From assembly GCF_014196515.1 (NCBI RefSeq), contig NZ_JACIDV010000004.1:310001-374000 (forward strand): 64,000 bases of DNA. The letters are read 5' to 3'. The notes below the pieces were generated by a model, which saw only the letters and a program-made list of their open reading frames with translations, was not told the DNA's origin and ran no database searches. Every line of letters begins with the position of its first letter. The first letter of the stretch is position 1. The position numbers and the translations under genes were made by a program. Of the stretch, positions 1 to 9,593 are shown piece after piece. The stretch comes from Rhizobium skierniewicense. Its GTDB lineage: Bacteria; Pseudomonadota; Alphaproteobacteria; Rhizobiales; Rhizobiaceae.

Positions 1-728
1 CAGGCGGCGTCTGCACGTTCGCGACCATCAAGGAGGCCTGCGACGCCGTCATCATGACGGTTCAGATGGGCGTTCCCGTTGCGCGCATCGAGCTTCTGGA
101 CGAGGTTCAGATCCGCGCCTGTAACGCTTATTCCGGCCTGTCTTACGAAGAAAAGCCAACCCTGTTTTTGGAATTTCACGGTACGGAGGAAACGACCGCG
201 CTGCAATCCCGGCAATTTTCGGAGATCGTTGAAGAGTGTGGGGGCAGCGCGTTTCGCTGGACAAGCGATGCGCAGGAGCGGGCCAAGCTGTGGAAGGCGC
301 GGCACGATGCCTATTGGGCATCCAAAGCGCTCGCGCCGCATCTTGACGTACTCTCGACTGATGTCTGCGTTCCGATTTCCCGCTTTGCGGAATGCGTGAC
401 GGAGACCCAGCAGGACATCATCGACAACGCCATGCTTGCACCCATCGTCGGTCATGCGGGGGACGGAAACTTCCACGTTCTTGTGCTGTTCGATGGCAAG
501 GATGCCGCAAGTGTTGCAGCCACTGAAGCCTTCGTTGCCCGATTGAACCGGCGGGCGATTGATGCGGATGGGACCTGTACCGGCGAGCACGGCATCGGAC
601 AGGGCAAGATGAGTTTCCTGGCAGAAGAGGTGGGTGGCGCGCTTGATGTGATGGTTGCCATCAAGCGGTCACTTGATCCGAATAATATTTTCAATCCGGG
701 TAAGCTTTTTCGCGTCGATAGCGTATAG
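1..728 (+). CDS. FAD-linked oxidase, D-lactate dehydrogenase (cytochrome) type, 3' part
   Basis: The reading frame is open from the window edge, so the N-terminal FAD-binding domain lies outside. The visible part is the C-terminal FAD-linked oxidase domain of the GlcD/D-lactate dehydrogenase family. It shows GHAGDGNFH, GEHGIGQGK and the terminal DPNNIFNPGK motif, all typical of flavoprotein 2-hydroxyacid dehydrogenases that pass electrons to cytochrome c or quinone. The first internal ATG is at 54, but in-frame family-like sequence upstream of it shows that this is not the real start. The exact substrate (D-lactate, glycolate or 2-hydroxyglutarate) cannot be told from this part alone. Confidence 0.85.
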   Translation, partial: GGVCTFATIKEACDAVIMTVQMGVPVARIELLDEVQIRACNAYSGLSYEEKPTLFLEFHGTEETTALQSRQFSEIVEECGGSAFRWTSDAQERAKLWKARHDAYWASKALAPHLDVLSTDVCVPISRFAECVTETQQDIIDNAMLAPIVGHAGDGNFHVLVLFDGKDAASVAATEAFVARLNRRAIDADGTCTGEHGIGQGKMSFLAEEVGGALDVMVAIKRSLDPNNIFNPGKLFRVDSV

Positions 729-813
729 GAGACTATCTTTGACGCCGAAATGATGCTTGCTCTGGCGGGAAAAAAAGATAGTTTTCATCGTCGGTTAAGG
801 GAGACGTCAGGTC

Positions 814-3800
814 GTGCTCGGACGCATATTGGTTTTTCTGGGCGGACTGCTTGTCGTGGCGCTGTTTGCGGCGCTGTTCATCCCGTATTTTATCGACTGG
901 ACTGATTTTCGGCGCGACTTCGAGGATCAGGCAAGCCGTATTCTGGGCAAGAAGGTCGTGGTACACGGCCGCGTTGAAGCCCGGCTTCTGCCTTTTCCAT
1001 CGGTCACGTTGCATGACGTGCGCGCCGGTATGGATGCTGACGGTTCCCCGCAAATCCAGGTTGCCCGTTTCTCCATGGATGCAGAACTTGCGCCGTTCCT
1101 CTCCGGGGAAGCCCGTATCTTCGATATGCGCATCGAGGAGCCGAAAGCCAAGATCAGGCTGCTGAAGGATGGAACGCTGGACTGGACGCGGGGAAGCCGC
1201 GCCGTCATTCCGGCCAAGACCGTCGTGCTGGAAAATGTCAGCATCGAAGGCGGCCAGATTGAATTCATCGATGAGCAATCCGGTCGCAACCGCATCGTTA
1301 CGGGTCTGACTGCCGATATGTCCGCCAAGTCGCTTGCCGGTCCCTGGCGTGCGGAGGGTCGTGCAGCGGTCGATGGTCACGCAGGGTCGTTTTCACTCTC
1401 CAGCGGTGAGCCGGAGGCTAATGCCGGGCGCATGGGTCTCCGTCTTCGTATGCTCCCGGATGAGCATCCGGTCGAGATCGATCTGGATGGGGCAATTGCT
1501 GCGACCGGGGGCCGGCCGGTCTATAGCGGTTCCTTCGCCTTCAATTTCCGACAGGATGACAAGCAGAAGCAGCAGGCCAGCCAGTCCCAATCCATCTTCA
1601 CTGCACCGCGCACCCGCGGCAGCTTCGAACTGACCAACGGTCGTGTGCGCGTGCCGAGTTACCGTATGGAGTTGGGCGGAGCGGAAAACCCGTACATCGT
1701 CACCGGTGAAGCCACACTCGACACGGGAACGGCACCCGAGTTCCTGCTGACGGCGGATGGACAGCAGATCGATTTCAACCGTTTTGCACCTGCACCGGTT
1801 CAAACGGGCAAGACATCGCGTGTGCCGACCGCCTCATTGCGTCAGCGCATCGAGTCCTTCGCCAGCCTCATTGCGCGCATTCCCGTGCCGCAGGTTCCTG
1901 GCAAAGCCAGCATCCGGCTTCCCGCACTGGTGTCCGATGACACCACCATTCGGGATATCCGTCTCGATGTGCGCCCGGACGGTGCCGGTTGGCAGGTTGA
2001 AAACGCCGTCGCCGTGCTGCCTGGACGCACCCAGTTTGAAGCCAAGGGTTCTCTGACGTTGACCAATGGTCCGGCGTTCAACGGCGATCTCCTTGTTGCC
2101 TCCAACCAACCATCTGGTCTTGCCAACTGGCTGTCCGGCACGGTTGATCCGGCCATCCGGCAGCTGAATGCGGCGGGATTTTCGTCGACCGTATCGTTGA
2201 CGACGCAGGCGCAGCGTTTCGAAAATCTGGAGCTGGCCATCGGTCAGGCATCATTGCGCGGCCGCTTGATCCGTCAGGCCGAGGACAAGGGCGCCAGCAT
2301 CGATATTGATTTGTCCGGCAACGAGATCGATCTGGATGCGCTGAAAGCGCTGGGCGGACTTGCTCTGGGCGATCAGGTCGGTAGCTCCGTTCTCGACCAC
2401 CGCATTACAGCCAAGTTCAAGGCTGATCGCTTCAACATGGCGGGTGTCACAGCCAACCGCGTGGAAACCGCCTTTACCCTGACCGATGGCGTCCTCGCGC
2501 TCCAGAGCATGACGGCTGGTGATATTGCGGGGGCCGAGGTCCGGGCAAAGGGGCAGATCAAGGGCTCGTTGTCGGACTTTGAGGGCAAGGGAACCGTCAA
2601 TCTTCGTGCCGCCGATATGCAGCCCGTGTTTAATCTGCTGCGTCAGAAGTTGCCGCATCACCCCCTTGTGGACCGGCTGGTTGTGAGTGCGCCGTGGTAT
2701 TCGAATTCCGACATTGCCGTCGATCTTTCGGTAGATAGCAACAATGGCGGTGCGAACGCCGCCGTATCGGGGACCATCAATGGAAGCCGTGTGTCTGCGG
2801 TTGCCAAGCTTCCCGATGTCTTGTCCAACACGGATGACGCAGCGCTGACGCTGGAGGCCGTTCTCAAGAATCAGTCGACGGCGATCCTGTTTGGTCAAGC
2901 GGGTCTCGATCCGCTGCCTTTCGACGCCGATGGCGAAGGATTGTTGTCGCTGAAGCTCAACGGCACGCTTGGGTCGCCAGTACAAACAGACTTTCGCTTT
3001 TCGACCGAGCGTACCCATTTTTCGGCCAATGGTCATTTTTCGCTCGCGGCGGGAAGTTTCGGACAGGGTAATGCCGATGTCTCGTTGGAAAGCGCTGATC
3101 TCGAGCCTTACCTCATTATGAATGCTGTCGGCCTGCCGCAATTGGGTGGGGGCATGTCCGTAAAAGGAAAGGCCACGCTGACTGTTGACCAGGAGAAGGC
3201 AACCCTGTCCAGTCTGTCGGGGCAGGCCGGTGGAAATCCGATAACAGGTAGTTTTTCCACGTCGCTGGCCGAACCGTATAAGGTGACGGGCGACATATCT
3301 CTTGATACCGTCGATTTGGCATGGCTTGGGGACACGATTTACGGCCCGGTGATTGATCCCGAATCTGGCGCCTTGAGCGCCAAGCCTGTTTCTCTTCCTG
3401 CCTTTCCGAAACTCGACGCCTCTTTTAATGTTAAAGCCGCAAACTTCGAAACAGGCGCCTATGGCACCGTGACGGGTATGGCCTTTGTGCTCAACCAGTC
3501 GAACGGCATGCTGTCGCTGGACAATATGAGCGGCGACTGGATGGGCGGCAAGATTTCGGGGTGGGTCTCCATGTCTGCAGGCGAGGGCGCTGGCATCTTC
3601 CGCACCAAGATCGCGGCATCCGGCATTAACCCTGAGACGGTGATGTGGAAAAGCGGGCAGACGCCCGTCGCCAGTGGACGCTTTGCCATCGACTTGACGG
3701 CGGAAGCGACCGGCAAAAGTGTGAGCGAACTTCTGTCATCGGCAAGCGGCTCAGGTGAAATCCGGGCGGACGGCCTTGTTTTGCGTGGGCTGAACCAGGC

Positions 3801-4485
3801 TTCTGTCCAGCCATGGCTTCAAGCCGCAAACGAGCTTCAAGGCACCATTGATGCAGCCAAGGTTCGCCCTCTGGTAGACGCGCATCTCTGGCAAGGCGAA
3901 ATCCCGCTCGGTGCTGTGTCCATGCCGTTTACGCTGGGTGATGGCCAGATGCGTCTGCAGAATTTGACAGCCAAGACCGAGCAGGTGGCTGTTACTGCCG
4001 ATGTTGCACTTGATCTTGCGAGCAGCACGCTGACTGGCGGCATCGACCTCGTTTTCGACGTCGGTGCGGAGGAACTTGCGGGCGCAACGCCCTCCGTTCG
4101 CCTCAACTATACGGGTCCATTCTCCCAACCGGCACTTACAACCGATGTGTCGGGACTAACCGGATACCTGTCGCTACGCGCGTTTGAGCGGGAGCGACGC
4201 CGGGTTGAAGCATTGCAGGCCAGCATTATGGAAAAGCAACGCTTGCGTCGCGAAGTCGCGCTCTTCCGGTTTACGGCTGCAGAGCGACAGGCCGAAAAAG
4301 AACGCGCGGCGGCGGCGGAGCAAGCCCGCAAGCAAGAAGAAGAGCGCTTGCGAACTCTAGCGCAGGAACGGCTTCAGGCTGAAAAAGCCGAACAGGACCG
4401 GTTGGAGCGCGAGCAAGATACGCAGCCGAAGCCGCCAGCAGGCCCGGTGCTTATCGTGCCACCGACGCAGGAAAATATTCGTTAG
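814..4485 (+). CDS. AsmA family protein, large envelope protein
   Basis: A 1223-residue protein starting at a GTG (AGG and GGGAG lie just upstream). One N-terminal membrane helix (about residues 5-25) is followed by the conserved 'IDWTDFRRDFE' segment and long beta-rich repeats, as in AsmA/TamB-like proteins thought to move phospholipid between the membranes. The AsmA_2-like C-terminal domain is at about residues 900-1130. The last 90 residues form a charged Arg/Glu/Lys/Gln coiled coil ending in a Pro-rich tail. This matches the long AsmA proteins of Rhizobiales. It stands alone, with no operon partner. Confidence 0.85.
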   Translation: MLGRILVFLGGLLVVALFAALFIPYFIDWTDFRRDFEDQASRILGKKVVVHGRVEARLLPFPSVTLHDVRAGMDADGSPQIQVARFSMDAELAPFLSGEARIFDMRIEEPKAKIRLLKDGTLDWTRGSRAVIPAKTVVLENVSIEGGQIEFIDEQSGRNRIVTGLTADMSAKSLAGPWRAEGRAAVDGHAGSFSLSSGEPEANAGRMGLRLRMLPDEHPVEIDLDGAIAATGGRPVYSGSFAFNFRQDDKQKQQASQSQSIFTAPRTRGSFELTNGRVRVPSYRMELGGAENPYIVTGEATLDTGTAPEFLLTADGQQIDFNRFAPAPVQTGKTSRVPTASLRQRIESFASLIARIPVPQVPGKASIRLPALVSDDTTIRDIRLDVRPDGAGWQVENAVAVLPGRTQFEAKGSLTLTNGPAFNGDLLVASNQPSGLANWLSGTVDPAIRQLNAAGFSSTVSLTTQAQRFENLELAIGQASLRGRLIRQAEDKGASIDIDLSGNEIDLDALKALGGLALGDQVGSSVLDHRITAKFKADRFNMAGVTANRVETAFTLTDGVLALQSMTAGDIAGAEVRAKGQIKGSLSDFEGKGTVNLRAADMQPVFNLLRQKLPHHPLVDRLVVSAPWYSNSDIAVDLSVDSNNGGANAAVSGTINGSRVSAVAKLPDVLSNTDDAALTLEAVLKNQSTAILFGQAGLDPLPFDADGEGLLSLKLNGTLGSPVQTDFRFSTERTHFSANGHFSLAAGSFGQGNADVSLESADLEPYLIMNAVGLPQLGGGMSVKGKATLTVDQEKATLSSLSGQAGGNPITGSFSTSLAEPYKVTGDISLDTVDLAWLGDTIYGPVIDPESGALSAKPVSLPAFPKLDASFNVKAANFETGAYGTVTGMAFVLNQSNGMLSLDNMSGDWMGGKISGWVSMSAGEGAGIFRTKIAASGINPETVMWKSGQTPVASGRFAIDLTAEATGKSVSELLSSASGSGEIRADGLVLRGLNQASVQPWLQAANELQGTIDAAKVRPLVDAHLWQGEIPLGAVSMPFTLGDGQMRLQNLTAKTEQVAVTADVALDLASSTLTGGIDLVFDVGAEELAGATPSVRLNYTGPFSQPALTTDVSGLTGYLSLRAFERERRRVEALQASIMEKQRLRREVALFRFTAAERQAEKERAAAAEQARKQEEERLRTLAQERLQAEKAEQDRLEREQDTQPKPPAGPVLIVPPTQENIR

Positions 4486-4610
4486 TGCGGTTAAAATCGT
4501 GCGAGGACCGGAAGCTCTATTCAGCGTTTTAGTCGCGCCCGGCAGGAAACGAATGGCGTCCGCGCAAGCCCTTTGCGCCGCCGCGTTTTCCGGTTTGAGG
4601 AAAAAATGCG

Positions 4611-4718
4611 ATGACCGCCTTCAAAAAGATCATCATTGCCTTGCCGCCTGCTGCGACGTCCACATTGGCAAGGGCGACCATCATTGCTGTGATGAAGGCC
4701 CTGAGTTTCACTATGTGA
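4611..4718 (+). CDS. Possible small protein (35 aa), uncertain
   Basis: A 35-codon frame preceded by TTTGAGGAAAAA, a good ribosome-binding sequence about 10 bases before the ATG. The peptide begins MTAFKKIIIAL and is hydrophobic with two Lys near the N-terminus, like a signal peptide or small membrane peptide, but there is no cleavage site and nothing after it. It may be a small membrane protein or the remnant of a secreted protein. Little else is visible in the 250 bases between the AsmA gene and the next gene. Confidence 0.25.
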   Translation: MTAFKKIIIALPPAATSTLARATIIAVMKALSFTM

Positions 4719-4734
4719 GATTCTGTCGATCTTG

Positions 4735-4947
4735 CTAGGATTGGCTTTTCAACCAGCCCAAGACATAGACACGCAAAGCCGAAGAGAGGTTGCTGTTCTC
4801 AGGGCGGTTGTCGTCTATCTCTGCAAGAAGGGCGGCGAAGCTCATTTTGCGTTTTTCGGCAATGGTTCGAAGTTCGTCCCAAAAGGCGTCTTCTAGGGAT
4901 ATGCTGGTCCGGTGACCATGGAGCGTGGTGGAATGCTTGCGGATCAA
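4735..4947 (-). CDS. Ribbon-helix-helix domain protein
   Basis: A 70-residue protein with the N-terminal motif HGHRTSISLEDAFWDEL and C-terminal LSSALRVYVLGWLK, matching the short RHH_4-type ribbon-helix-helix proteins of alphaproteobacteria. These are presumed DNA-binding dimers whose targets are mostly unknown. The start is a TTG; no ATG or GTG is available upstream in the frame, and no clear ribosome-binding site is visible. It has no toxin partner next to it, so an antitoxin role is not supported. Confidence 0.75.
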   Translation of the reverse strand: MIRKHSTTLHGHRTSISLEDAFWDELRTIAEKRKMSFAALLAEIDDNRPENSNLSSALRVYVLGWLKSQS

Positions 4948-5210
4948 ATTTGTGTCTTTCCAAACTGATTCAACGCGCTGCCTGCCGGATGTATTAGATG
5001 CGCGTAAGCTTATGATTTTTTAATTCTTTAACTTTGCTGGCACGCTTTAACGCTGCTCGATGCGGTGAGGTTCCGCCTTCAGAAAATCTCTTGGTTGGAT
5101 GGGGCCGTCCTTACTGCCAGCGTCACAGCGTGATATTTCAGCGAGCAAGTTGCTTTAACGACGCGGGAGGACGGGACGTGGGAAACCGCCCTCCTGGCGT
5201 CTTCTTCAGG

Positions 5211-6761
5211 CTATTCCAGAGGAATTGCGACGAAACGCAGATTGCCCTTGGCGTCTGCGACCATCATATGGGCATTCTTGCGACCGGCGGATTTCAGACC
5301 GTTGACGCGCACAAGCACATCACCGGGGACGTCCATGAAGTCCTGGCCAACCTCAACGATGACATCGCCTTCCTTGATGCCCTTTTGCTCAGCGACCGAG
5401 CCCTGCTCGACGCTTGCCACCAAGACACCCTCGACGCTTTCGGCGATGCTTTTTGCGGTACGCAGCTCCGTCGTCAATGCAACGAGGTTCATCCCGAGAA
5501 CTGTCTGTGCAGCCTCTCGCTGATCCGGTGCCTGCGGGTCTTGCTCGCCACCGTTCTCATTCGGCTGCGCCATCTCGCCGCCTTCGCCGTCGTCAGGCAT
5601 CGTTTCTTCGTTGCCTGCACCTGCTCCGGGCTGTTGCTCTTCCGCGCTATCCTGCAACTGGCCGAGCTTGACTTTCACGGTCTGCTCCTTGCCGTCACGA
5701 AGCACAACGACATCGACTTCCTTGCCGACGGGGCTTTCCGCGACCACACGCGGCAGATCACGCATTTCCTGAATAGGTTTGCCATCGAAGGTCAGGACGA
5801 CGTCGCCCGCCTGGATCGGGCCGTTTTCGACCGGCCCACCCTTTACCACGCCCGAGATCAACGCGCCACGCGGGCTGTCCATGGCAAGGCTGGATGCGAT
5901 ATCCTCGGTGACGGGCTGTACCCGAACGCCAAGCCAGCCGCGACGCGTCTCACCGAACTCGATCAGTTGCTGGACGATGTTTTGCGCAAGCTCGGTGGGC
6001 ACGGAAAAGCCGATACCGATCGAGCCGCCGCTGGGCGAGATAATGGCCGTGTTGATACCGATGACTTCACCCTTCATGTTGAAAAGCGGGCCGCCGGAGT
6101 TCCCTTTGTTGATCGCGGCATCCGTCTGAATGAAATTGTCGTAGGGACCTGCATTGATGTTGCGGCCGCGCGCAGACACGACGCCGACGGAGAGCGAGCC
6201 ACCGAGCCCGAATGGATTGCCGATGGCCATGACCCAGTCACCAATTCGCATGGCGCGGGAATCGCCGAATTTGACGGCTTTCAGAGGCGCCTTCGGCTCC
6301 ACCTTCAGCACCGAAAGATCGGTCTTGGTATCTGTACCGACCAGTTTGGCCTTCAGCTTGTTGCCATTGGGGAAAATGACCTCGATATCGTCGGCACCTT
6401 CGATAACGTGATTGTTCGTGACGACGTAACCGGCGGGGTCGATGACAAAGCCGGAGCCGAGAGAACTGACCTTGCCGCCGCTGTCAGAATCCTTGTTGTC
6501 GAAGTAATCCTTGAAAAACTCCTGGAAGGGCGAGCCATCTGGAATGCGGGGAGGGGTCGGGCCCTTACCTTCGGTCTTGACGCTCTGAGAGGTGGAGATG
6601 TTGACCACCGCATCAAGCAGCGGCGCGGCCAGATCAGCGACCGACGCGGGGCCGACGCTCTGCGCTCTGGCACCTGCCGGAACAAGTCCGCCTGCGATGA
6701 TGGCAAGTCCTGCCATGGCGGCGATGCTGCTGCGGAAAGGTGAAAGAGTAGAAACGGGCAT
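5211..6761 (-). CDS. Periplasmic Do-type serine protease (DegP/DegQ family)
   Basis: A 516-residue HtrA protease of the periplasm that degrades or refolds damaged envelope proteins. The start at 6761 is chosen over an in-frame codon 55 residues further up because it has GAGGACG upstream and begins a normal signal peptide ending near AGARAQ. The catalytic triad is His118 (NNHVIE), Asp148 (TKTDLSV) and Ser222 (GNSGGPLF). Two PDZ domains follow, with an unusually acidic, Glu/Gln/Asn/Gly-rich linker between them (roughly residues 375-420). It lies downstream of hflK-hflC on the same strand, as in other Rhizobiales, but a cupin gene comes between. Confidence 0.93.
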   Translation of the reverse strand: MPVSTLSPFRSSIAAMAGLAIIAGGLVPAGARAQSVGPASVADLAAPLLDAVVNISTSQSVKTEGKGPTPPRIPDGSPFQEFFKDYFDNKDSDSGGKVSSLGSGFVIDPAGYVVTNNHVIEGADDIEVIFPNGNKLKAKLVGTDTKTDLSVLKVEPKAPLKAVKFGDSRAMRIGDWVMAIGNPFGLGGSLSVGVVSARGRNINAGPYDNFIQTDAAINKGNSGGPLFNMKGEVIGINTAIISPSGGSIGIGFSVPTELAQNIVQQLIEFGETRRGWLGVRVQPVTEDIASSLAMDSPRGALISGVVKGGPVENGPIQAGDVVLTFDGKPIQEMRDLPRVVAESPVGKEVDVVVLRDGKEQTVKVKLGQLQDSAEEQQPGAGAGNEETMPDDGEGGEMAQPNENGGEQDPQAPDQREAAQTVLGMNLVALTTELRTAKSIAESVEGVLVASVEQGSVAEQKGIKEGDVIVEVGQDFMDVPGDVLVRVNGLKSAGRKNAHMMVADAKGNLRFVAIPLE

Positions 6762-6926
6762 ACGGCGTCCTCGCGTCTTGCAAAACATGGCGTTCTGTAA
6801 ACTAGCCAAGCATAAGGCGGAATGATGAAGTGTAAAAATACCTTTTCGTGAATGATCGACAAATCGCCCCATCATCCACGAAAATCGACGCCGCACAGCA
6901 AAGGTGCAGCTTTGCACGACATGCAC

Positions 6927-7256
6927 TCAATCGACGATGAAAAGCCTGGCGCCGATGGAGGTGGATGAGCGATGCGGCTCTGCATTGTCTGCCACTTGAT
7001 AGCTCATGCCTGCTTTCAGAAGAAAATTGCGGCCATCTTCCAGTTCGGTGTTCAGTTCACCCTCGAGGCACAACAGAATGTGACCCTTGGTGCACCAGTG
7101 ATCGGCCAGATAGCCGGGCGTATAGTCCACCATGCGAACACGGATGCTGCCGAAGTGTCGGGTACGCCAGGTGGCGCTTCCGGTTTCTCCCGCGTGTACC
7201 GTGGGTTCGACCTGCGACCAGTCCGTGGTGCCGAAGGGAATATCGTTGATGTTCAA
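6927..7256 (-). CDS. DHCW-motif cupin-fold protein
   Basis: A 109-residue single-domain cupin. It carries the ADHWCTKGH segment that gives the DHCW-motif cupin family its name, followed by ILLCLEGELNTEL, the second half of a small beta barrel that probably binds one metal. The start is a TTG with CGGAGATAGCA just upstream. It lies between hflC and the Deg protease gene on the same strand. No enzyme activity is established for the family, so its role here is unknown. Confidence 0.85.
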   Translation of the reverse strand: MNINDIPFGTTDWSQVEPTVHAGETGSATWRTRHFGSIRVRMVDYTPGYLADHWCTKGHILLCLEGELNTELEDGRNFLLKAGMSYQVADNAEPHRSSTSIGARLFIVD

Positions 7257-7329
7257 TGCTATCTCCGAATTTTGATAAGTCGATCCATATGCAGGGATCG
7301 GTCAACCACTTGCCAGCCCTCAATAGCAG

Positions 7330-7355
7330 AAGGGCCGATGTTTCCACCGGCCCTT
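7330..7355. terminator. Hairpin between hflC and the cupin gene
   Basis: An 8-bp inverted repeat, AAGGGCCG and CGGCCCTT with a 10-base loop. The T-run on either strand is short, so it is only a possible terminator or mRNA end-protecting hairpin at the 3' end of hflC. Confidence 0.45.
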
Positions 7356-7374
7356 TGTTATCATGTCACCGTGC

Positions 7375-8298
7375 TCAGTTTGCTGGTGCAGCAGGAGCCG
7401 GTGGCGCCGGCTGAGGAGATGCGCCATTGATATCGTTGAAATAACGGAAGAACGGCGAGTCCGGAGACAGAACCAGCGTCGTGCCCGTGCCGCTCAACGA
7501 TGTAGCATAGGCGCTCATCGAGCGATAGAACTCGAAGAAGCTCGGATCACGCTGGAAGGCTTCGCCGAAGATCCGGTTCCGCTCTGCATCGCCTTCACCG
7601 CGCAGCACTTCCGACTGGCGGTTGGCATCGGATTCGAGCTCAACGACCTGACGGTCGGCGATAGCGCGACGACGCTGTGCTTCTTCGTTACCACGCGCGC
7701 GGATCAATTCCGCTTCGGCAAGACGCTCGGAGCGCATGCGCCCGAATGTGTTGACTGAGACATCCTGACTGAGATCGGTGCGTCGAATGCGAACATCGAC
7801 AATGCTCAGGCCAAGATCTTCAGCACTTGGCCGCAAGTCGTCTCGCACTTCCTGCATCATCGATGCACGCGCATCTGAGAGAGCGGATTCGAACCCACGC
7901 AGACCATAGACGCGGCGCAGTGAGGAGTCGAACAGGGTGCGCAGCTGCCCTTCAGCTCGCTCTTGATCGCCACTCGCATTCGCAAGGAAGCGGCGTGGAT
8001 CGGTGATACGATAGACGAGAAACGCATCGACCTCGTACACCTTACCGCCCGAAACTTGTGCTCGAATATTCTCGTAGTCGAGGCGAAGGGCACGGTTCTC
8101 AATGTATTGCACGCGATCAAGCCCCATGAAAGGGAACGGCAGCTTGAAGTAAATGCCTGGCTCGCTTCTGACACTCTGGATCTGGTTGAACCGAAGGACA
8201 ACGGCCTGCGTGACCGGCGTCACGATATAGATGGACGAGTAGCCCACAAATAAGATGATCGCAAAACCCACGATAAGTGCAATGAGACGATTGGTCAT
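7375..8298 (-). CDS. hflC: FtsH protease modulator HflC
   Basis: A 307-residue membrane-anchored SPFH/prohibitin-domain protein that forms, with HflK, the periplasmic cage around the FtsH protease. One N-terminal membrane helix (about residues 5-25) is followed by the SPFH domain (VTPVTQAVVLRFNQ onward) and a long helical region. The ATG at 8298 lies one base after the hflK stop (TGAtATG), so translation is coupled. Nine further in-frame codons upstream inside hflK were not taken as the start. The C-terminus is rich in Pro and Ala. Confidence 0.93.
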   Translation of the reverse strand: MTNRLIALIVGFAIILFVGYSSIYIVTPVTQAVVLRFNQIQSVRSEPGIYFKLPFPFMGLDRVQYIENRALRLDYENIRAQVSGGKVYEVDAFLVYRITDPRRFLANASGDQERAEGQLRTLFDSSLRRVYGLRGFESALSDARASMMQEVRDDLRPSAEDLGLSIVDVRIRRTDLSQDVSVNTFGRMRSERLAEAELIRARGNEEAQRRRAIADRQVVELESDANRQSEVLRGEGDAERNRIFGEAFQRDPSFFEFYRSMSAYATSLSGTGTTLVLSPDSPFFRYFNDINGASPQPAPPAPAAPAN

Positions 8299-8299
8299 A

Positions 8300-9448
8300 T
8301 CAGTTGCCCCCCCGAGGTGCCGCATTCGGGTTGTTACGCATGATCTCGTTCAGCGGCAGATACGGCATCACGCCCTGCTTTTCGTCAATAATGATCTTGT
8401 TGGATCCTTTCAGAACCTGCTCCATGGTTTCAATGAACATGCGCTGGCGCGTTACGTCCGGCGCGGAGCGGTACTGGTCATAGATTGAAACGAAGCGCTG
8501 TGCTTCACCCTGTGCCTCGTTGACGACGCGGCTTTTGTAAGCGCTGGCCTCTTCAACGATCTGCGCAGCCTGGCCGCGCGCGGCACCCAGCTTCTGGTTG
8601 GCATATTGATTGGCTTCGGACACGAAACGGTCCTCGTCCTGTTCGGCGCGCTGAACTTCTTCAAATGCATCGGCGACCTCGCGTGGCGGAGCTACATCTT
8701 CAATAGAAACCCCGTTGACGTTGATGCCGGCACCATAGCCATCCATGGTGCTCTGGATGATTGTCTTAACCTCCTCGGCAACCTGTGCTCGGTTGTCGCG
8801 GAAAATGTCCTGCGCTGGACGCCGTCCAACGATTTCGCGCATGGCGCTTTCGGCCACCTGCTGCAACGTGTTCAAAGGCGCTTCGACATTGTAGAGGAAT
8901 GATTTAGGGTCTTTCACCGTGTAAAGAACGGCAAATTGCACGTTGACGATGTTCTGATCACCCGTCAGCATAACGCCCGTTGCCGAAGCATCGGTTGTTG
9001 ATGTATTCGAGCGCGTCCCGATATTCAGCCGCTGCTGGCTCACCTTGACGATTTCAACGGTTTCGATCGGCCAGAGAAGGAAGTGAGCGCCTTGCGTCGA
9101 AACCTCATCCTTCGGTGTGCCGAAGCGTGTTTCGACGCCGCGTTCGTCCGGGCGAACAGTGTAAAACGACTGAATCCCGACAAAGGCCAGCACGACGAGA
9201 ACAAGGATGGCGACCACGCCACCGTTTATGCCGCCTGGAAGCAGGCTCTTGAAACGGTCCTGGCTGCGACGAATGATCTCTTCGATATCTGGAGGGCCGC
9301 CATTGCCGCCGCCTCCACCACCGCCGCCACGTGGCCGGTTTGGTCCCTGACCCCAGGGGCCTCCCTGGTTGTTTCCACCGCTGCCACCGTTGTTACCGCC
9401 GCCGCCGCCCCAAGGGCCGCCGCCGCCATTCTGATTGCTCCAGGGCAT
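8300..9448 (-). CDS. hflK: FtsH protease modulator HflK
   Basis: A 382-residue partner of HflC. The first 55 residues are almost entirely Gly, Asn, Pro and Trp (MPWSNQNGGGG and similar), a disordered cytoplasmic tail typical of HflK. A membrane helix (VAILVLVVLAFVGIQSF) and an SPFH domain follow. GAGGT lies a few bases before the ATG. It is the first gene of the hflK-hflC pair, downstream of thyA-folA on the same strand. Confidence 0.94.
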   Translation of the reverse strand: MPWSNQNGGGGPWGGGGGNNGGSGGNNQGGPWGQGPNRPRGGGGGGGGNGGPPDIEEIIRRSQDRFKSLLPGGINGGVVAILVLVVLAFVGIQSFYTVRPDERGVETRFGTPKDEVSTQGAHFLLWPIETVEIVKVSQQRLNIGTRSNTSTTDASATGVMLTGDQNIVNVQFAVLYTVKDPKSFLYNVEAPLNTLQQVAESAMREIVGRRPAQDIFRDNRAQVAEEVKTIIQSTMDGYGAGINVNGVSIEDVAPPREVADAFEEVQRAEQDEDRFVSEANQYANQKLGAARGQAAQIVEEASAYKSRVVNEAQGEAQRFVSIYDQYRSAPDVTRQRMFIETMEQVLKGSNKIIIDEKQGVMPYLPLNEIMRNNPNAAPRGGN

Positions 9449-9593
9449 CCATACCTCTTATGCTAAAAACTCTCCCGCTCCCTCCTGACCATGCTTGCGC
9501 ATGTCACGCGGGACTGTGGTCTCAGTTATAAGTAGGAGAGCGGTCCGTTTCAACGCAGAGGCGGTAACTTAATACCCAATCACGGTAAATAGT

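Noticed and set aside
4529-4711. A 60-codon minus-strand frame in the gap after the AsmA-like gene
   Set aside because: No convincing ribosome-binding site and no family resemblance; the plus-strand 35-codon frame is better supported.
5034-6743. A 569-codon open frame on the plus strand
   Set aside because: Antisense to the Deg protease, whose catalytic triad and signal peptide are intact on the minus strand.
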